Assembly: GCF_041200025.1 (NCBI RefSeq)
Contig: NZ_CP165628.1
Coordinates: forward strand, 2,356,001 to 2,420,000
DNA: 64,000 nt
Reading direction: 5' to 3'
Source: Rouxiella sp. WC2420
GTDB taxonomy: Bacteria > Pseudomonadota > Gammaproteobacteria > Enterobacterales > Enterobacteriaceae
In this document: positions 17,614 to 27,558 of the stretch, in pieces
Layout of the letters: the number at the start of each line of letters is the position of its first letter
How positions within the stretch are numbered: position 1 is the stretch's first letter
Program-made: the position numbers and the translations under genes
The notes under the pieces: model-generated
The model's database searches: none
The model's input: the letters and a program-made list of their open reading frames with translations, nothing else
Told to the model about the DNA's origin: nothing

Positions 17614-18939
17614 ATGCACCAGAACATCATTCAACAACCCGATGGCTATTTGAACAAGACGCCACTGCTGCAGTTTATTCTGCTGTCTTGCCTGTTCCCG
17701 CTGTGGGGATGCGCCGCCAGCCTCAATGATATTTTGATCACCCAGTTTAAAAGTGTTTTCGAGCTTAGTGACTTTGCCAGCGCGCTGGTGCAAAGCGCGT
17801 TCTACGGCGGCTATTTTCTGATTGCCATCCCGGCTTCGCTGGTTATCCGCAGCAGTAGCTACAAGATTGCTATCTTGCTTGGGCTGGCGCTGTACATTGT
17901 CGGCTGCGTGCTGTTTTACCCGGCTTCACACATGGCGACTTACACCATGTTTCTGGCGGCAATTTTTGCGATTGCCATCGGCCTGAGCTTTCTTGAAACC
18001 GCGGCCAACACTTACAGTTCAATGATTGGTCACCGCGATTACGCCACGCTGCGCCTGAACATCAGTCAGACTTTCTACCCGGTTGGCGCGCTGATGGGCA
18101 TTGTGCTGGGTAAATATCTGGTGTTTCAGGACGGTGATAGCCTGCACAGCCAGATGGCAGGTCTCAACGCAGAACAGTTGCATCAGTTTCGCCTGACGAT
18201 GCTGGAGCATACGCTGGCACCTTACAAATATCTGGTGATGGTTCTGGTTGTGGTCATGGTGTTGTTCCTGATGACGCGTTATCCGCGCTGCAAGCCGAAG
18301 AGTGCCGAGAAAAAGCTGCCGAGTCTGGGGGAAACCTTCAGTTATCTGGCGAAAAATCGTCACTTTAAACGCGGCATTATTACTCAGTTTATCTATGTCG
18401 GCATGCAGGTTGCCGTGTGGTCATTCACCATTCGTCTCGCCCTGAATCTGGGGGCAGTTAACGAGCGCCATGCCTCCAACTTTATGATTTATAGCTTTAT
18501 CTGCTTCTTTATCGGCAAGTTTGTCGCCAACTTCCTGATGACCCGTTTCCGCGCCGAAAAAGTGCTGATTGCTTATTCGATCATCGGCGTCGCCACGCTG
18601 CTTTATGTGATGTTTGTACCCAACTTCACGGCAGTCTATGCGGCAGTCTTCGTCAGCGTGCTCTTCGGACCCTGCTGGGCGACCATTTATGCCGGCACGC
18701 TGTCGACCGTTGATAATAAATACACAGAAGTAGCAGGCGCATTTATCGTGATGGCTATCGTTGGTGCCGCTTTTGTACCTGCATTACAGGGACTGGTTTC
18801 TGACCGCACCGGCTCTATGCAGCTGGCGTTTGGCGTATCGCTGCTGTGCTTCGCCTGGGTCGGTTTTTACTTCTGGGGCGAGCTGCGTCATAAAAAACAG
18901 CCCGCAACCCAGGGAAATCTGGCCGGGGAAGCACAATGA
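17614..18939 (+). CDS. MFS sugar:proton symporter, FucP-like
   Basis: 441 residues with about 12 hydrophobic segments and a cytoplasmic loop in the middle (after MTRYPRCKPKSAEKK). The N-terminal QFILLSCLFPLWGCAASLNDILITQFK stretch matches the L-fucose permease family pattern of a helix-1 Trp-Gly followed by an Asn-Asp pair. It starts 9 bases after the kinase with GAGGA upstream and overlaps the next gene by 4 bases, so the three genes form one operon. The substrate is unassigned: FucP relatives also take up other hexoses and deoxy-sugars. Confidence 0.8.
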   Translation: MHQNIIQQPDGYLNKTPLLQFILLSCLFPLWGCAASLNDILITQFKSVFELSDFASALVQSAFYGGYFLIAIPASLVIRSSSYKIAILLGLALYIVGCVLFYPASHMATYTMFLAAIFAIAIGLSFLETAANTYSSMIGHRDYATLRLNISQTFYPVGALMGIVLGKYLVFQDGDSLHSQMAGLNAEQLHQFRLTMLEHTLAPYKYLVMVLVVVMVLFLMTRYPRCKPKSAEKKLPSLGETFSYLAKNRHFKRGIITQFIYVGMQVAVWSFTIRLALNLGAVNERHASNFMIYSFICFFIGKFVANFLMTRFRAEKVLIAYSIIGVATLLYVMFVPNFTAVYAAVFVSVLFGPCWATIYAGTLSTVDNKYTEVAGAFIVMAIVGAAFVPALQGLVSDRTGSMQLAFGVSLLCFAWVGFYFWGELRHKKQPATQGNLAGEAQ

Positions 18940-19955
18940 AAACCACTATACCGTTGACCACGGCAATGTTTACCGACACGCCGCGGGTGTTGTTGACTAA
19001 CGATAAATTTAAGGTCGAGCTATTTCGATATCCTAGTGGAATTGAAGCCGTAAAGCTGAACAATAGCCGTGGAACCGTGACTGTGTTGCCGTATTACGGG
19101 CAGATTGTCTGGGATGCCACCTTTGATGGTCGTTCATTGACTATGGGTAGCGGCTTTAAGCAGCCACTGACCGGTAAAGATATTGTCGATACTTACGGCT
19201 GTTTTGCCTTTCACTCAGGCTTGCTGGCTAATGGATGTCCGGCTGCGGAAGATACTCATCCCTTGCACGGCGAAATGGCCTGCGCTCGCATGGACAGCGC
19301 CTGGCTGGAACTCGACGAACAGGGTGTTTCACTGCGCGGCGAAGTGGAATATATCAAAGGTTTTGGGCACCATTATCGGGCTAATCCGGCAGTCACTCTA
19401 TTGGCGGACCGGCCCCGGCTGTGTATCGACATGGCGGTGACTAATCTTTCAGGCAATGCGATGCCGCTTCAGTATATGTGTCATATGAACTATGCCTGGG
19501 TGGCCGACGGCGTGTTTGCCCAAACGATTCCTGACGAGGCTTTCAGGCTGCGGACCTCAATTCCGGGACACGTCCACCCAACCCCGAAATGGCTTGATTA
19601 TACCCGCGGGCTTGAGGCGGAACCGACCCGCTTTGATGGGATGAATCGTCCGGAAATGTGCGATCCTGAAATTGTTTTTTTTGCCGATAACCTGCCGCAA
19701 TATGGCGAAAAGGTCAGTTTCAGTATTTCCTCGCCATTAGGCTATGGTTTCAGCACGCTGTTTGATACTCGGCAGTTCAGTCACGCCACGCGTTGGATAT
19801 TGAATAATGCCGATCAGCAGGTTGCGGCATTCGTTCTGCCTGCCACCTGTCGCCCGGAAGGCTTTCTTGCAGCGCAGCAAGCAGGGACTTTGCTGCAATT
19901 GGCCGCCGGTGAATCGCGCTTATTTAGCGTGGAAACCGGCATGATTGAGATTTAA
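18936..19955 (+). CDS. DUF4432/aldose-epimerase-like protein
   Basis: 339 residues with a galactose-mutarotase-like beta-sandwich pattern: early VLPYYGQIVWDATFDGRSL, conserved THPLHGEM histidine segment, and CHMNYAW. It starts inside the stop of the MFS gene (ATGA). DUF4432 proteins are usually found in sugar utilisation operons and are thought to act as epimerases or mutarotases. Here it would convert the imported sugar anomer before phosphorylation. That role is inference from fold and position. Confidence 0.65.
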   Translation: MKTTIPLTTAMFTDTPRVLLTNDKFKVELFRYPSGIEAVKLNNSRGTVTVLPYYGQIVWDATFDGRSLTMGSGFKQPLTGKDIVDTYGCFAFHSGLLANGCPAAEDTHPLHGEMACARMDSAWLELDEQGVSLRGEVEYIKGFGHHYRANPAVTLLADRPRLCIDMAVTNLSGNAMPLQYMCHMNYAWVADGVFAQTIPDEAFRLRTSIPGHVHPTPKWLDYTRGLEAEPTRFDGMNRPEMCDPEIVFFADNLPQYGEKVSFSISSPLGYGFSTLFDTRQFSHATRWILNNADQQVAAFVLPATCRPEGFLAAQQAGTLLQLAAGESRLFSVETGMIEI

Positions 19956-20094
19956 AGATACCTCCTGCGCTGTCAGCGCCTAATTACCGCATGATATTTT
20001 TTCTGAACCGTCATTACGGCACGAAATAAAGCGGTGTATTGAGATACTGATTCAAATTCTGACAGCGCCCGAATTAACCGGATGAGGTATAGCA

Positions 20095-21411
20095 ATGCAC
20101 AATGTATTAAGCACACAACCTGTGACTGAAGATGATATCGACTGGCTTGCGCTGCGTGAACAACATGTTCCACGCGGAGTAGTGACAGCACATAGCCTGG
20201 TGGTCGCCAAGGCCAAAGGCTCGGAAGTGTGGAGTGACGACGGTCGTCGCTATCTCGATTTTGTAGGCGGCATCGGCGTATTAAACGTTGGGCACAATCA
20301 TCCTGAAGTAGTTAAAGCCGTTCAGCGTCAGCTGGAAAATGTTTCTCACGCCTGTTTCCAGGTCGTGGCTTATCCTCCATATATTGAATTGGCAAAACGC
20401 TTAAATAAATTAGTTGGCAAAGGCGAGCATTATAAGTCAGTGCTGTTTACCTCGGGTGCCGAGGCGGTAGAAAATGCCGTGAAGATCGCCCGTTCTTATA
20501 CTAATCGTTCCGGCGTGATTGTATTTGACGGCGCGTTCCACGGTCGAACGTTATTAGGTTGTGCGCTTACCGGCATGAGCCAGCCTTATAAGCAGAATTT
20601 TGGACCTTTCCCCGGCGATATTTATCGTATCCCTTATCCTAATGCGTTCCACGGTATTACGCCGGAAGACTCCCTGAAAGCGCTGGATACTTTATTTGCC
20701 ACGCAAACTTTGCCCGATCGCGTTGCGGCTATTTTAATTGAGCCGGTGCAGGGCGACGGCGGTTTCTTGCCAGCGCCAAAAGCCTTTATGCAGGCCTTGC
20801 GCGAGTTGACCGAGCGTCACGGCATTCTGTTAATCTGTGATGAAGTGCAAACCGGCTTTGGTCGCACCGGCAAAATGTTCGGTTTCCAGCATCTGGATAT
20901 TACTCCTGACTTGATAACCGTAGCGAAAAGTCTTGGCGGTGGATTGCCTATTTCTGGCGTTGTGGGCAAAGCAGAAATCATGGATTCGCCAACCCCAGGC
21001 GGCCTCGGCGGTACTTACGGCGGCAACGCGCTGGCCTGTGCTGCGGCATTGGCGGTGCTCGACGTGCTGGAAAACGAGCGTTTGCTTGAACGTTCTGTCG
21101 AGCTTGGCAAACAGCTGGAAAGCCGTCTGCGCCAACTGGCTGAAAAATATGCCTGTATCGGTGATGTTCGCGGCGTTGGCTTTATGCAGGCGGTAGAAAT
21201 CGTTGATTACGATACCGGCAAACCGGACGCGGCCCTGACTGAAAAGATCCTTAACTGCGCCTGCGAAGAAGGGCTGCTGTTAATTAAATGCGGGCTGTAT
21301 CGCAACACGATTCGTTTCCTGGCACCGCTGGTGACCACCGATGCGCAGCTTGAAGAAGCCATGCATATCTTTGATATCGCACTGGCGCGTGGAACTGGCC
21401 GTCTCGACTAA
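20095..21411 (+). CDS. gabT: Class III aminotransferase, GABA/polyamine type (GabT/PuuE-like)
   Basis: 438 residues. The PLP site is complete: SGAEAVENAVK near 120-130, ICDE with D249 against the pyridine nitrogen, and the Schiff-base lysine K278 in AKSLGGG. Length and the EPVQGDGGF segment match 4-aminobutyrate aminotransferase (GABA + 2-oxoglutarate to succinate semialdehyde + glutamate). The product would be the substrate of the GabD-like enzyme at 1.0 kb. It is a single-gene unit with its own leader, followed by an Lrp-type regulator in the same direction that may control it. Another omega-amino acid is possible. Confidence 0.8.
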   Translation: MHNVLSTQPVTEDDIDWLALREQHVPRGVVTAHSLVVAKAKGSEVWSDDGRRYLDFVGGIGVLNVGHNHPEVVKAVQRQLENVSHACFQVVAYPPYIELAKRLNKLVGKGEHYKSVLFTSGAEAVENAVKIARSYTNRSGVIVFDGAFHGRTLLGCALTGMSQPYKQNFGPFPGDIYRIPYPNAFHGITPEDSLKALDTLFATQTLPDRVAAILIEPVQGDGGFLPAPKAFMQALRELTERHGILLICDEVQTGFGRTGKMFGFQHLDITPDLITVAKSLGGGLPISGVVGKAEIMDSPTPGGLGGTYGGNALACAAALAVLDVLENERLLERSVELGKQLESRLRQLAEKYACIGDVRGVGFMQAVEIVDYDTGKPDAALTEKILNCACEEGLLLIKCGLYRNTIRFLAPLVTTDAQLEEAMHIFDIALARGTGRLD

Positions 21412-21603
21412 TATTTTCCCCTGAAATTTCATAGGGTTTTGTTACAAAACAGGCTAATGAACTCTCTGCGTCTGGCTCTGGTGTTTACCCATAAAACCGT
21501 GGTATATCCTAGTAATGGTTTTATGACATTCAGGGTCGAATCAGGCGCAGAGGGAAACCTGCTCTTTATTCCGGGTCGACGCTCAAGAAGACAGTGAGGT
21601 GCT

Positions 21604-22110
21604 ATGAACGGCTTTTTAAAACTTGATCGTATCGACATCAATATACTGGTTCAACTGCAAAAAGACGGTCGCATCAGCAACGTCAATTTGGCCGATGCGG
21701 TAGGGTTATCACCAAGCCCCTGCCTGCAGCGGGTAAAACGGCTGGAAAGTGCTGGCTATATAACCGGTTACGAGGCTCACGTTAACCTGCCAAAAATCAC
21801 TGATTCTGTCACCGTGTTCACCGAGGTAACCCTGCAGGGACATCGCCGCGAAGAGTTTTCAAAATTCGAAAACTGTATCCGTGAATATGACGAACTGATT
21901 GAATGCCATCTCATCACTGGCGGCTATGATTACCTGCTGCGTTTCATCACTCGCAGCATCGAACACTATCAGGAAGTCATAGAATCTTTATTGGATAAGA
22001 ACATTGGTATCGACAAGTATTTTAGCTACATCGTGATCAAATCCCCGATTATTAAAAGCAGCGTTCCACTGCGCACGTTGCTTACCCAGCAGATGCAAAA
22101 TACCAATTAA
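21604..22110 (+). CDS. Lrp/AsnC-family transcriptional regulator
   Basis: 168 residues. The N-terminal winged helix-turn-helix (LDRIDINILVQLQKDGRISN then VGLSPSPCLQRVKRLESAGYI) is classical Lrp. The C-terminal RAM domain (VFTEVTLQG...IECHLITGGYDYLLRF) binds amino-acid ligands. GAGG sits 7 bases before the ATG. By position it probably senses an amino acid and controls the neighbouring aminotransferase and/or its own 190-bp leader. Targets are not demonstrable here. Confidence 0.85.
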   Translation: MNGFLKLDRIDINILVQLQKDGRISNVNLADAVGLSPSPCLQRVKRLESAGYITGYEAHVNLPKITDSVTVFTEVTLQGHRREEFSKFENCIREYDELIECHLITGGYDYLLRFITRSIEHYQEVIESLLDKNIGIDKYFSYIVIKSPIIKSSVPLRTLLTQQMQNTN

Positions 22111-22369
22111 CCTCATCTTTTTCTCACCTCTCCGGCGCTGAAACGGCGGCGGAGTCGTTTATTTCAAATTAATGCTCATTTTCTTACACTTTTATTGTTT
22201 ATTTTCGTTTTGTGACCCAACTCATTCTTGATTGCTGGTTAATAAACGAATAAGGTTTGTTCTATCAGCCTAAGTTATGTGTGGGCATAAAATTTAAAGT
22301 TATATGAATCCTTTGTAGGGGAGAAGACGCGTACAAAGCTATGGCAAGGTTAATGAGTGGAGGTATTGA

Positions 22370-23065
22370 ATGGTGTTAACTCGAGATTTTCTGCGTAACG
22401 CAGACTGCAAAACAGCATTCGGCAGCATTGATGAGTCAATTTTACTGACTGCAGAGCAGCGCTCGGCCTCGCTTGACTGTACATTGGCGAAAAGACCGGA
22501 CAAAAGCCCAGTGTGGATTTTCGGCTATGGATCGCTGATGTGGAATCCTATCTTTGACTCCGAAGAATCTTGCCCCGCCACGTTGCACGGTTTTCATCGC
22601 GCATTTTGTCTTCGTTTAACCGCAGGGCGAGGTTCCCATGCCCAACCTGGTCGCATGCTGGCGCTGACTGAAGGCGGCATGACTACCGGTCTGGCATTCC
22701 GCCTGCCGGAAGAAAAGTTGCGTGAAGACCTTGAGCTGCTGTGGAAACGTGAAATGCTCACTGGCAGCTACTGCCCGACCTGGTGTGAGCTTGAACTGAC
22801 TGATGGCCGAACCGTCACGGCGCTGGTGTTTATCATGGATCCCAAGCACCCGTTTTTCGAGTCTGATACCCGCTATGAGGTTATTGCTCCGCTAATCGCC
22901 AAAGCCAGCGGGCCGCTGGGGACCAATGCGCAATATCTGTTTGCGCTAGAGAAAGAGCTAAAAACTTACGGCATGAGTGATGACTGCATGAGTGAGCTGG
23001 TCAATCAGGTAAGAATGTTATTAGGTATTTCAGCAAACACCTCGTCAGATATCCAACTAATCTAA
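22370..23065 (+). CDS. chaC: ChaC-like gamma-glutamylcyclotransferase
   Basis: 231 residues. The substrate loop VWIFGYGSLMWNP at about residues 45-57 is the ChaC signature, and the Glu needed for cyclotransfer lies in the middle of the fold. ChaC enzymes cleave glutathione to 5-oxoproline and Cys-Gly. GGAGG lies just before the ATG. It stands alone between an AT-rich 259-base leader and a strong terminator. The former link to calcium/proton antiport reflects E. coli neighbourhood only and is not seen here. Confidence 0.85.
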   Translation: MVLTRDFLRNADCKTAFGSIDESILLTAEQRSASLDCTLAKRPDKSPVWIFGYGSLMWNPIFDSEESCPATLHGFHRAFCLRLTAGRGSHAQPGRMLALTEGGMTTGLAFRLPEEKLREDLELLWKREMLTGSYCPTWCELELTDGRTVTALVFIMDPKHPFFESDTRYEVIAPLIAKASGPLGTNAQYLFALEKELKTYGMSDDCMSELVNQVRMLLGISANTSSDIQLI

Positions 23066-23105
23066 GGTTTAGCCTCCGTAAACAGCGCAATAGCAACCTT
23101 CATTG

Positions 23106-23136
23106 ACCCGGAACGCTTTTAGCTTCCGGGTTTTTT
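23106..23136 (+). terminator. Intrinsic terminator of chaC
   Basis: CCCGGAA (23107-23113) and TTCCGGG (23124-23130) enclose a 10-base loop and are followed by six T residues. Confidence 0.85.
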
Positions 23137-23227
23137 ATCGACTTTTAAACAGGTAAGGAATGTGTAATCCCGGCTCAGGGACTTGCAATTTTCATCTTAC
23201 TCAGCATAATCCGAATCGATCTAATAA

Positions 23228-23242
23228 CTATTCTTATTATCA
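23228..23242 (-). promoter_or_regulatory. Fur-box-like site before the siderophore receptor
   Basis: On the minus strand the site reads TGATAATAAGAATAG. The first half matches the Fur 7-1-7 consensus TGATAAT exactly and the second half is degenerate. It lies 19-33 bp before the receptor ATG, a position suited to iron repression. Confidence 0.5.
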
Positions 23243-23260
23243 TTTCATCCAGGGTTGATT

Positions 23261-25537
23261 ATGCACGAGCAAAATAAGGCGGCGCGAGGCAAAATTTCTC
23301 GACGCACGCTGCTATCTATTTCGATTTCTACTGCCTTAACCTTAAGCAGTGTGCCGGTGCTGGCTGCCAACGTTGATAACACCGCCACCGTGGTTTTCCC
23401 AATAGCCAAAACTGTTTCGCCTGCGAAAACTGCGACAAGCAACGCCGGTGATACCATTACAGTCACCGCATCACCTACAGCTTTTAAGTCCGGCGGCGAC
23501 CAGCTGGTACCTGCCTATCTTGATGGCGGTTTCGCCAACGGCGGCCGTTTGGGGATACTGGGAGAGCAGAGCGCGCAAAACGTGCCGTTCAGTATCGTCA
23601 GCTATACCTCAAAACTGATTCAAGACCAGCAAAGCCGGACTCTGGGCGATGTGTTAAACAATGATGCCTCGGTACAAACCGGCTATGGTTACGGCAATTA
23701 TGCCGAAACTTTCGTGATTCGCGGCTTTCCACTCGACGGTGAAGATATCGCGTACGGCGGCCTTTACGGCATCTTGCCTCGGCAGGTAGTGCCTATGGAG
23801 CTGGCTGAGCGCGTCGAGCTGCTTAAAGGGTCAAGCGCTTTCTTGAACGGCGTTCCTCCCGGCGGCACTGGCGTAGGTGGCAGTGTCAATATTGAACCGA
23901 AACACGCCACCGACGAGCCAATCAATCGCGTGTCGGTTGATTACAATGCCAAGTCGCAGATTGGCGGCGCGCTGGATGTTGGCCGCCGTTTTGGTGATAA
24001 CAATCAGTTTGGTGTGCGGGTCAACATGGTACACCGCGAAGGCGACACGGCCATCGACAACGAGAAAAAGCGCCTGACCATGGGCACGGTTGGCCTGGAC
24101 TATCGCAGCGACCGTTTCCGCACCTCGTTTGATTTTGGCGTGACCAGGCAAACGATTCACGGTGGACGTCCGGTAGTTTATCTCGGCAGCGCGACCGAGA
24201 TCCCGGACGCGCCCAAGGCCACCAGTAATTATGGCCAAAAGTGGGCCTACACCGACATGACCAACGAGTTTGGTCTGTTGAAAGCTGAATATGATCTTTC
24301 CGATAACTGGACCGTTTACGCCGCTGGTGGAGCAAATCACGATCATGAAGACGGGATCTACAGTTCGCCAACGCTGACTGATAACAGCGGCGATACTAAA
24401 ATGAGCCGCATGACGGTGCCGTATCGCGCAGACAGCATTTCGGGGCAGGCGGGTATTCGCGGTAAATTTGATACCGGATTTATCACTCATCATGTCAATC
24501 TGGGCGTAACCTCGCTGTATCGCAAAACGCGTTCTGCCTACACCTTGAGCGGCACCACGATTAGCAGCAATCTTTATGATCCGATCGCCGTCGACGTGCA
24601 GCCAACCACGCTTTACAGCGGCGGCAATATGTCTGATCCGGGCGTTACCAACCGCACGCGCTCGCAGGGGGTAATGCTTTCCGATACCTTGTCCGTACTT
24701 GACGGTCGCGGTCAGTTGATAGCCGGGTTGCGCCGTCAAAACGTGATGGTGATGAACTACAACTACGACGGTTCCGAAAGTTCGTCGTTCGACCAGACAA
24801 AAGTCACTCCGGCAGTTGGATTGGTCATCAAGCCGTGGGAACACATTTCCTTCTACGCTAACCACATAGAAGCGCTACAGGCGGGTGAAACGGCTGGAAC
24901 GACCTATGGCGGCGTAGCGGTTACCAACGGTGGTCAAGTTTCTGGTATTGAAACCTCCAAACAAAATGAAGTGGGCGTGAAGGCCGACTTTGGCCGTGTT
25001 GCCACCTCTCTGGCCTTATTTGAAATCAAGAAACCTATCGGGATGTACACGCTTGAAGGCGATAGCTATACCTTTGGCAACTACGGCGAAGAGCGTAATC
25101 GGGGCATTGAGTGGAACTTCTTCGGTGAGCCGGTGCTGGGCGTTCGCATCAACGGTAGCGCAACGCTGATGAATCCGGATGTCACCAAGACCCAAAGCGG
25201 AACCTACAACGGTAATGACGCTGTTGGCGTTCCGCGTTATCAGTGGGTATTGGGCGGCGAGTGGGATTTACCAGGCTTAACCGGCGTCACGGCGACCAGC
25301 AAGCTTATCCGCACCGGTTCCCAGTATGCTGATGAAGCAAACACCTTGAAGGTTGATGCCTGGACCCGTTTGGACGTGGGCTTGCGTTATACCATGCCGC
25401 TCAAAGACAGCACGCTGACCTGGCGCGCGACTATGGAGAATGTCACCAACGAGAAATACTGGGCCTCGGCTACCGGCGGGTATCTGACACAGGGCGATCC
25501 GCGTGAGTTTAAACTCTCTGCGACCTACGATTTCTAA
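23261..25537 (+). CDS. TonB-dependent siderophore receptor
   Basis: 758 residues from ATG 23261, with AGGG 6 bases upstream; a TTG at 23255 is in frame but less likely. It has a signal peptide of about 33 residues ending PVLAAN, then DTITVTAS as a possible TonB box. The plug domain includes VIRGFPLDG and ERVELLKGSSAFLNG...GGSVNIEPK, and the 22-strand-type barrel ends in the required aromatic residue (YDF). The plug motifs are those of ferric hydroxamate/catecholate receptors of the FhuA/FoxA class. No biosynthesis or permease gene is adjacent, so it probably takes up a xenosiderophore. Iron control is suggested by the Fur-like site. Confidence 0.85.
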   Translation: MHEQNKAARGKISRRTLLSISISTALTLSSVPVLAANVDNTATVVFPIAKTVSPAKTATSNAGDTITVTASPTAFKSGGDQLVPAYLDGGFANGGRLGILGEQSAQNVPFSIVSYTSKLIQDQQSRTLGDVLNNDASVQTGYGYGNYAETFVIRGFPLDGEDIAYGGLYGILPRQVVPMELAERVELLKGSSAFLNGVPPGGTGVGGSVNIEPKHATDEPINRVSVDYNAKSQIGGALDVGRRFGDNNQFGVRVNMVHREGDTAIDNEKKRLTMGTVGLDYRSDRFRTSFDFGVTRQTIHGGRPVVYLGSATEIPDAPKATSNYGQKWAYTDMTNEFGLLKAEYDLSDNWTVYAAGGANHDHEDGIYSSPTLTDNSGDTKMSRMTVPYRADSISGQAGIRGKFDTGFITHHVNLGVTSLYRKTRSAYTLSGTTISSNLYDPIAVDVQPTTLYSGGNMSDPGVTNRTRSQGVMLSDTLSVLDGRGQLIAGLRRQNVMVMNYNYDGSESSSFDQTKVTPAVGLVIKPWEHISFYANHIEALQAGETAGTTYGGVAVTNGGQVSGIETSKQNEVGVKADFGRVATSLALFEIKKPIGMYTLEGDSYTFGNYGEERNRGIEWNFFGEPVLGVRINGSATLMNPDVTKTQSGTYNGNDAVGVPRYQWVLGGEWDLPGLTGVTATSKLIRTGSQYADEANTLKVDAWTRLDVGLRYTMPLKDSTLTWRATMENVTNEKYWASATGGYLTQGDPREFKLSATYDF

Positions 25538-25570
25538 AACCGTCTAATTTCTGACAGCTTTATTACCCAC

Positions 25571-25600
25571 GCCTTTCTTCCTGTGAAGAAGGGCTTTTTT
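25571..25600 (+). terminator. Intrinsic terminator of the siderophore receptor
   Basis: GCCTTTCTTC (25571-25580) and GAAGAAGGGC (25585-25594) form a 10-base-pair arm pair (with one G-T pair) around CTGT, followed by six T residues. It separates the receptor from the AT-rich island. Confidence 0.85.
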
Positions 25601-25797
25601 CATATAATAAAAATAACAATACGGGTTAAATATTAATGGGTTATTTTGTAAATAAAAAAGCCATGTCTGTTAAATAACGTATTGCCGAATTAATAGCCTC
25701 ATTTTTATTTCGACATGATGAGTGAAAAATAAAAGATAAGTCACTCGGCAAAGGTTATTATTGTGCTAACTTTCAATTACATTTTAATTAAATAATA

Positions 25798-27558
25798 ATG
25801 AGTGATTTTTCTATATTAGGTAGCGAAAGCGTATTAATTGGCTCTGCCGATTCAACATCAATGGCTGCCGCTAGTTTTAATCCTATTTCAAATAACATTC
25901 TAGACCTCAGCCACAGCACCAAAATGCCCTTATCGCTGTCGCCCAGCACGACAGCGGATAATCAATCGTCAATACTGGATAATTGCAACCTAAGGCTCAG
26001 ACATGAGTTTATGTGTCTGCAGATGAGAAAGCAGGAAGTCACCAACAGGCTGACAGTGCAGCAAAACCAGGTACTGAACCAAATCACTCACCACGCAGAT
26101 TGCCTAGGGGCAAAGGCCAGATCTGTCTGCGCCTGGCTAGATTACCTGCCCACCATGATTAGTAATAATATCAAGCTTAAAGACTTTGCCGACTTTTGTG
26201 GTGTTAACGAGAATACATTAAGGAACTATATCTCTCACGAGCAACGGGCACGATTGCCACTGACGGCGTCTCAGCAAGCCTTGGGTCAGCAGGTGGTTAG
26301 AGATGCACAGTGCGCAAGAGAACCACGCAAGGCAACTCAGGCGTGGATTCAGCATCAAACCACGCTGCAGGGCGTGGGGATCACCCCGTTTCAGTTTTCC
26401 CGCTTGGCTGAAGTCCCTCCGCAAACCTTGATTGTGCTCATCAAATGTTTGCAGCCACAGAGACACTTGCCGCAGTTAACCTTAGGTCCGAGGCACAAAG
26501 ACTTACCGTTTGTTGATAATATTGTCAGGAGCCATAATTGCAGCAAAAATAGCAAAGAAAGCGCACGTGCCTGGTTGGCTAATCAGCATACTTTTGAGGC
26601 TAGAGGAATAACCAGGTCACAATTTGCCAGCCGCTGTGGGGTCAGTGCCAAAGCTTTAAGTAAGGCTATGGCCTACGTGAAATTCCGTCTTCGCCATCAG
26701 ATGAACCCAGTTATAAAGCCAGTCATAAACCCAGACACTCCAATGATTGCGATAAAAAAGGAAATCGATCCGTCAAACAGGGGAATAGTCGAAATTACTC
26801 TTGATGAATCGGGTAATGAATTGGAATGCCGTATTATTACCCAGCCTCGTTTGCAGGAAGCCGCAGTGAGTGATAATAGCCTGCCTGTTTATCACCATCC
26901 TGAAAATCCTCGACAAAATCCAAGTGTTGCGGTGTTGGGTCTTGATTCTGCTAATGAGGTTAAAAATAGTAAGGTGACGAGTTGGGGCGGCATGAAGACG
27001 GTTTTTCAGCAAATGCCTATTAAAAGCCGTATAAAGCTGGAAGCAAAAATTGTCAGCGAATTATATCAGCAAATAAAGGATAAATCTCAGAATGGCGGGC
27101 AGGTTAATTGCTTGATGGAAAATTCTGAACCGCACTCTCTGCCACACCGTGCCAATGAAATTATAATTATGGGGATAGGGGTTTTTAATCTCGGCTCGGA
27201 GCCAATTGCTGCCAATACGGTAATAGATTTTTATGATGGCATATTTTTAGAACAAGGGGCTGCGGGGAAAGTAGTGGACAACACTGGTCCAGTGAACACT
27301 GTTATTTATAAAGGTGGAAGCAGCCTGGAAAGTTTCAACGCAGGCACCTTGGCTGCGGGCAGCAGCGCGCACAACATTAGCACTGGCAAGTTAGCCAAAG
27401 AGCCACTTCTGGTCGAAAATAATGTTGCAGCGGTGCAGGTGAACTCCAAATTGACGGCTTATGTCACTCTTCGAGAGATCGCGGTGGGAGAGGAATACTT
27501 CGTCGATTATGGTGTTAGATCCAACCCGTTTATGGCGATTAAAAATCACAAAAATTAA
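25798..27558 (+). CDS. Putative secreted effector: three HTH-like repeats plus C-terminal SET-like domain (copy 1)
   Basis: 586 residues. Residues 1-60 are Ser/Asn/Thr-rich with few charges, as in type III-secreted proteins. Three repeats of about 57 residues follow (94-150, 166-222, 241-298). Each has an AWL/AWI helix, then an I-x-x-x-x-F-x-x-x-x-x-V-x-x-x-(T/A)L helix-turn-helix-like pair and a basic end. A conserved linker (363-430) leads to a SET-type segment from 459. It has GIGVF (GxG for SAM), NTVIDFYDG, HNIS at 525-528 where SET has NHS, then LREIAVGEEYFVDYG ending with the candidate catalytic Y571. SET enzymes methylate lysines, mainly in eukaryotic hosts. A DNA- or chromatin-targeted methyltransferase is inference. 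No clear ribosome site precedes the ATG. The gene is AT-richer than its flanks. Confidence 0.55.
   Translation: MSDFSILGSESVLIGSADSTSMAAASFNPISNNILDLSHSTKMPLSLSPSTTADNQSSILDNCNLRLRHEFMCLQMRKQEVTNRLTVQQNQVLNQITHHADCLGAKARSVCAWLDYLPTMISNNIKLKDFADFCGVNENTLRNYISHEQRARLPLTASQQALGQQVVRDAQCAREPRKATQAWIQHQTTLQGVGITPFQFSRLAEVPPQTLIVLIKCLQPQRHLPQLTLGPRHKDLPFVDNIVRSHNCSKNSKESARAWLANQHTFEARGITRSQFASRCGVSAKALSKAMAYVKFRLRHQMNPVIKPVINPDTPMIAIKKEIDPSNRGIVEITLDESGNELECRIITQPRLQEAAVSDNSLPVYHHPENPRQNPSVAVLGLDSANEVKNSKVTSWGGMKTVFQQMPIKSRIKLEAKIVSELYQQIKDKSQNGGQVNCLMENSEPHSLPHRANEIIIMGIGVFNLGSEPIAANTVIDFYDGIFLEQGAAGKVVDNTGPVNTVIYKGGSSLESFNAGTLAAGSSAHNISTGKLAKEPLLVENNVAAVQVNSKLTAYVTLREIAVGEEYFVDYGVRSNPFMAIKNHKN

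Noticed and set aside
20020-20045. A second sigma-54 promoter (GGCACGAAATAAAGC) before the aminotransferase
   Set aside because: The GG-to-GC spacing is one base too long and the -12 element is poor.
23831-24865. Long minus-strand open frame (344 codons) inside the TonB-dependent receptor gene
   Set aside because: It lies antisense to a clear receptor gene, has no ribosome site and no recognisable domain; it is a by-product of the receptor's codon bias.
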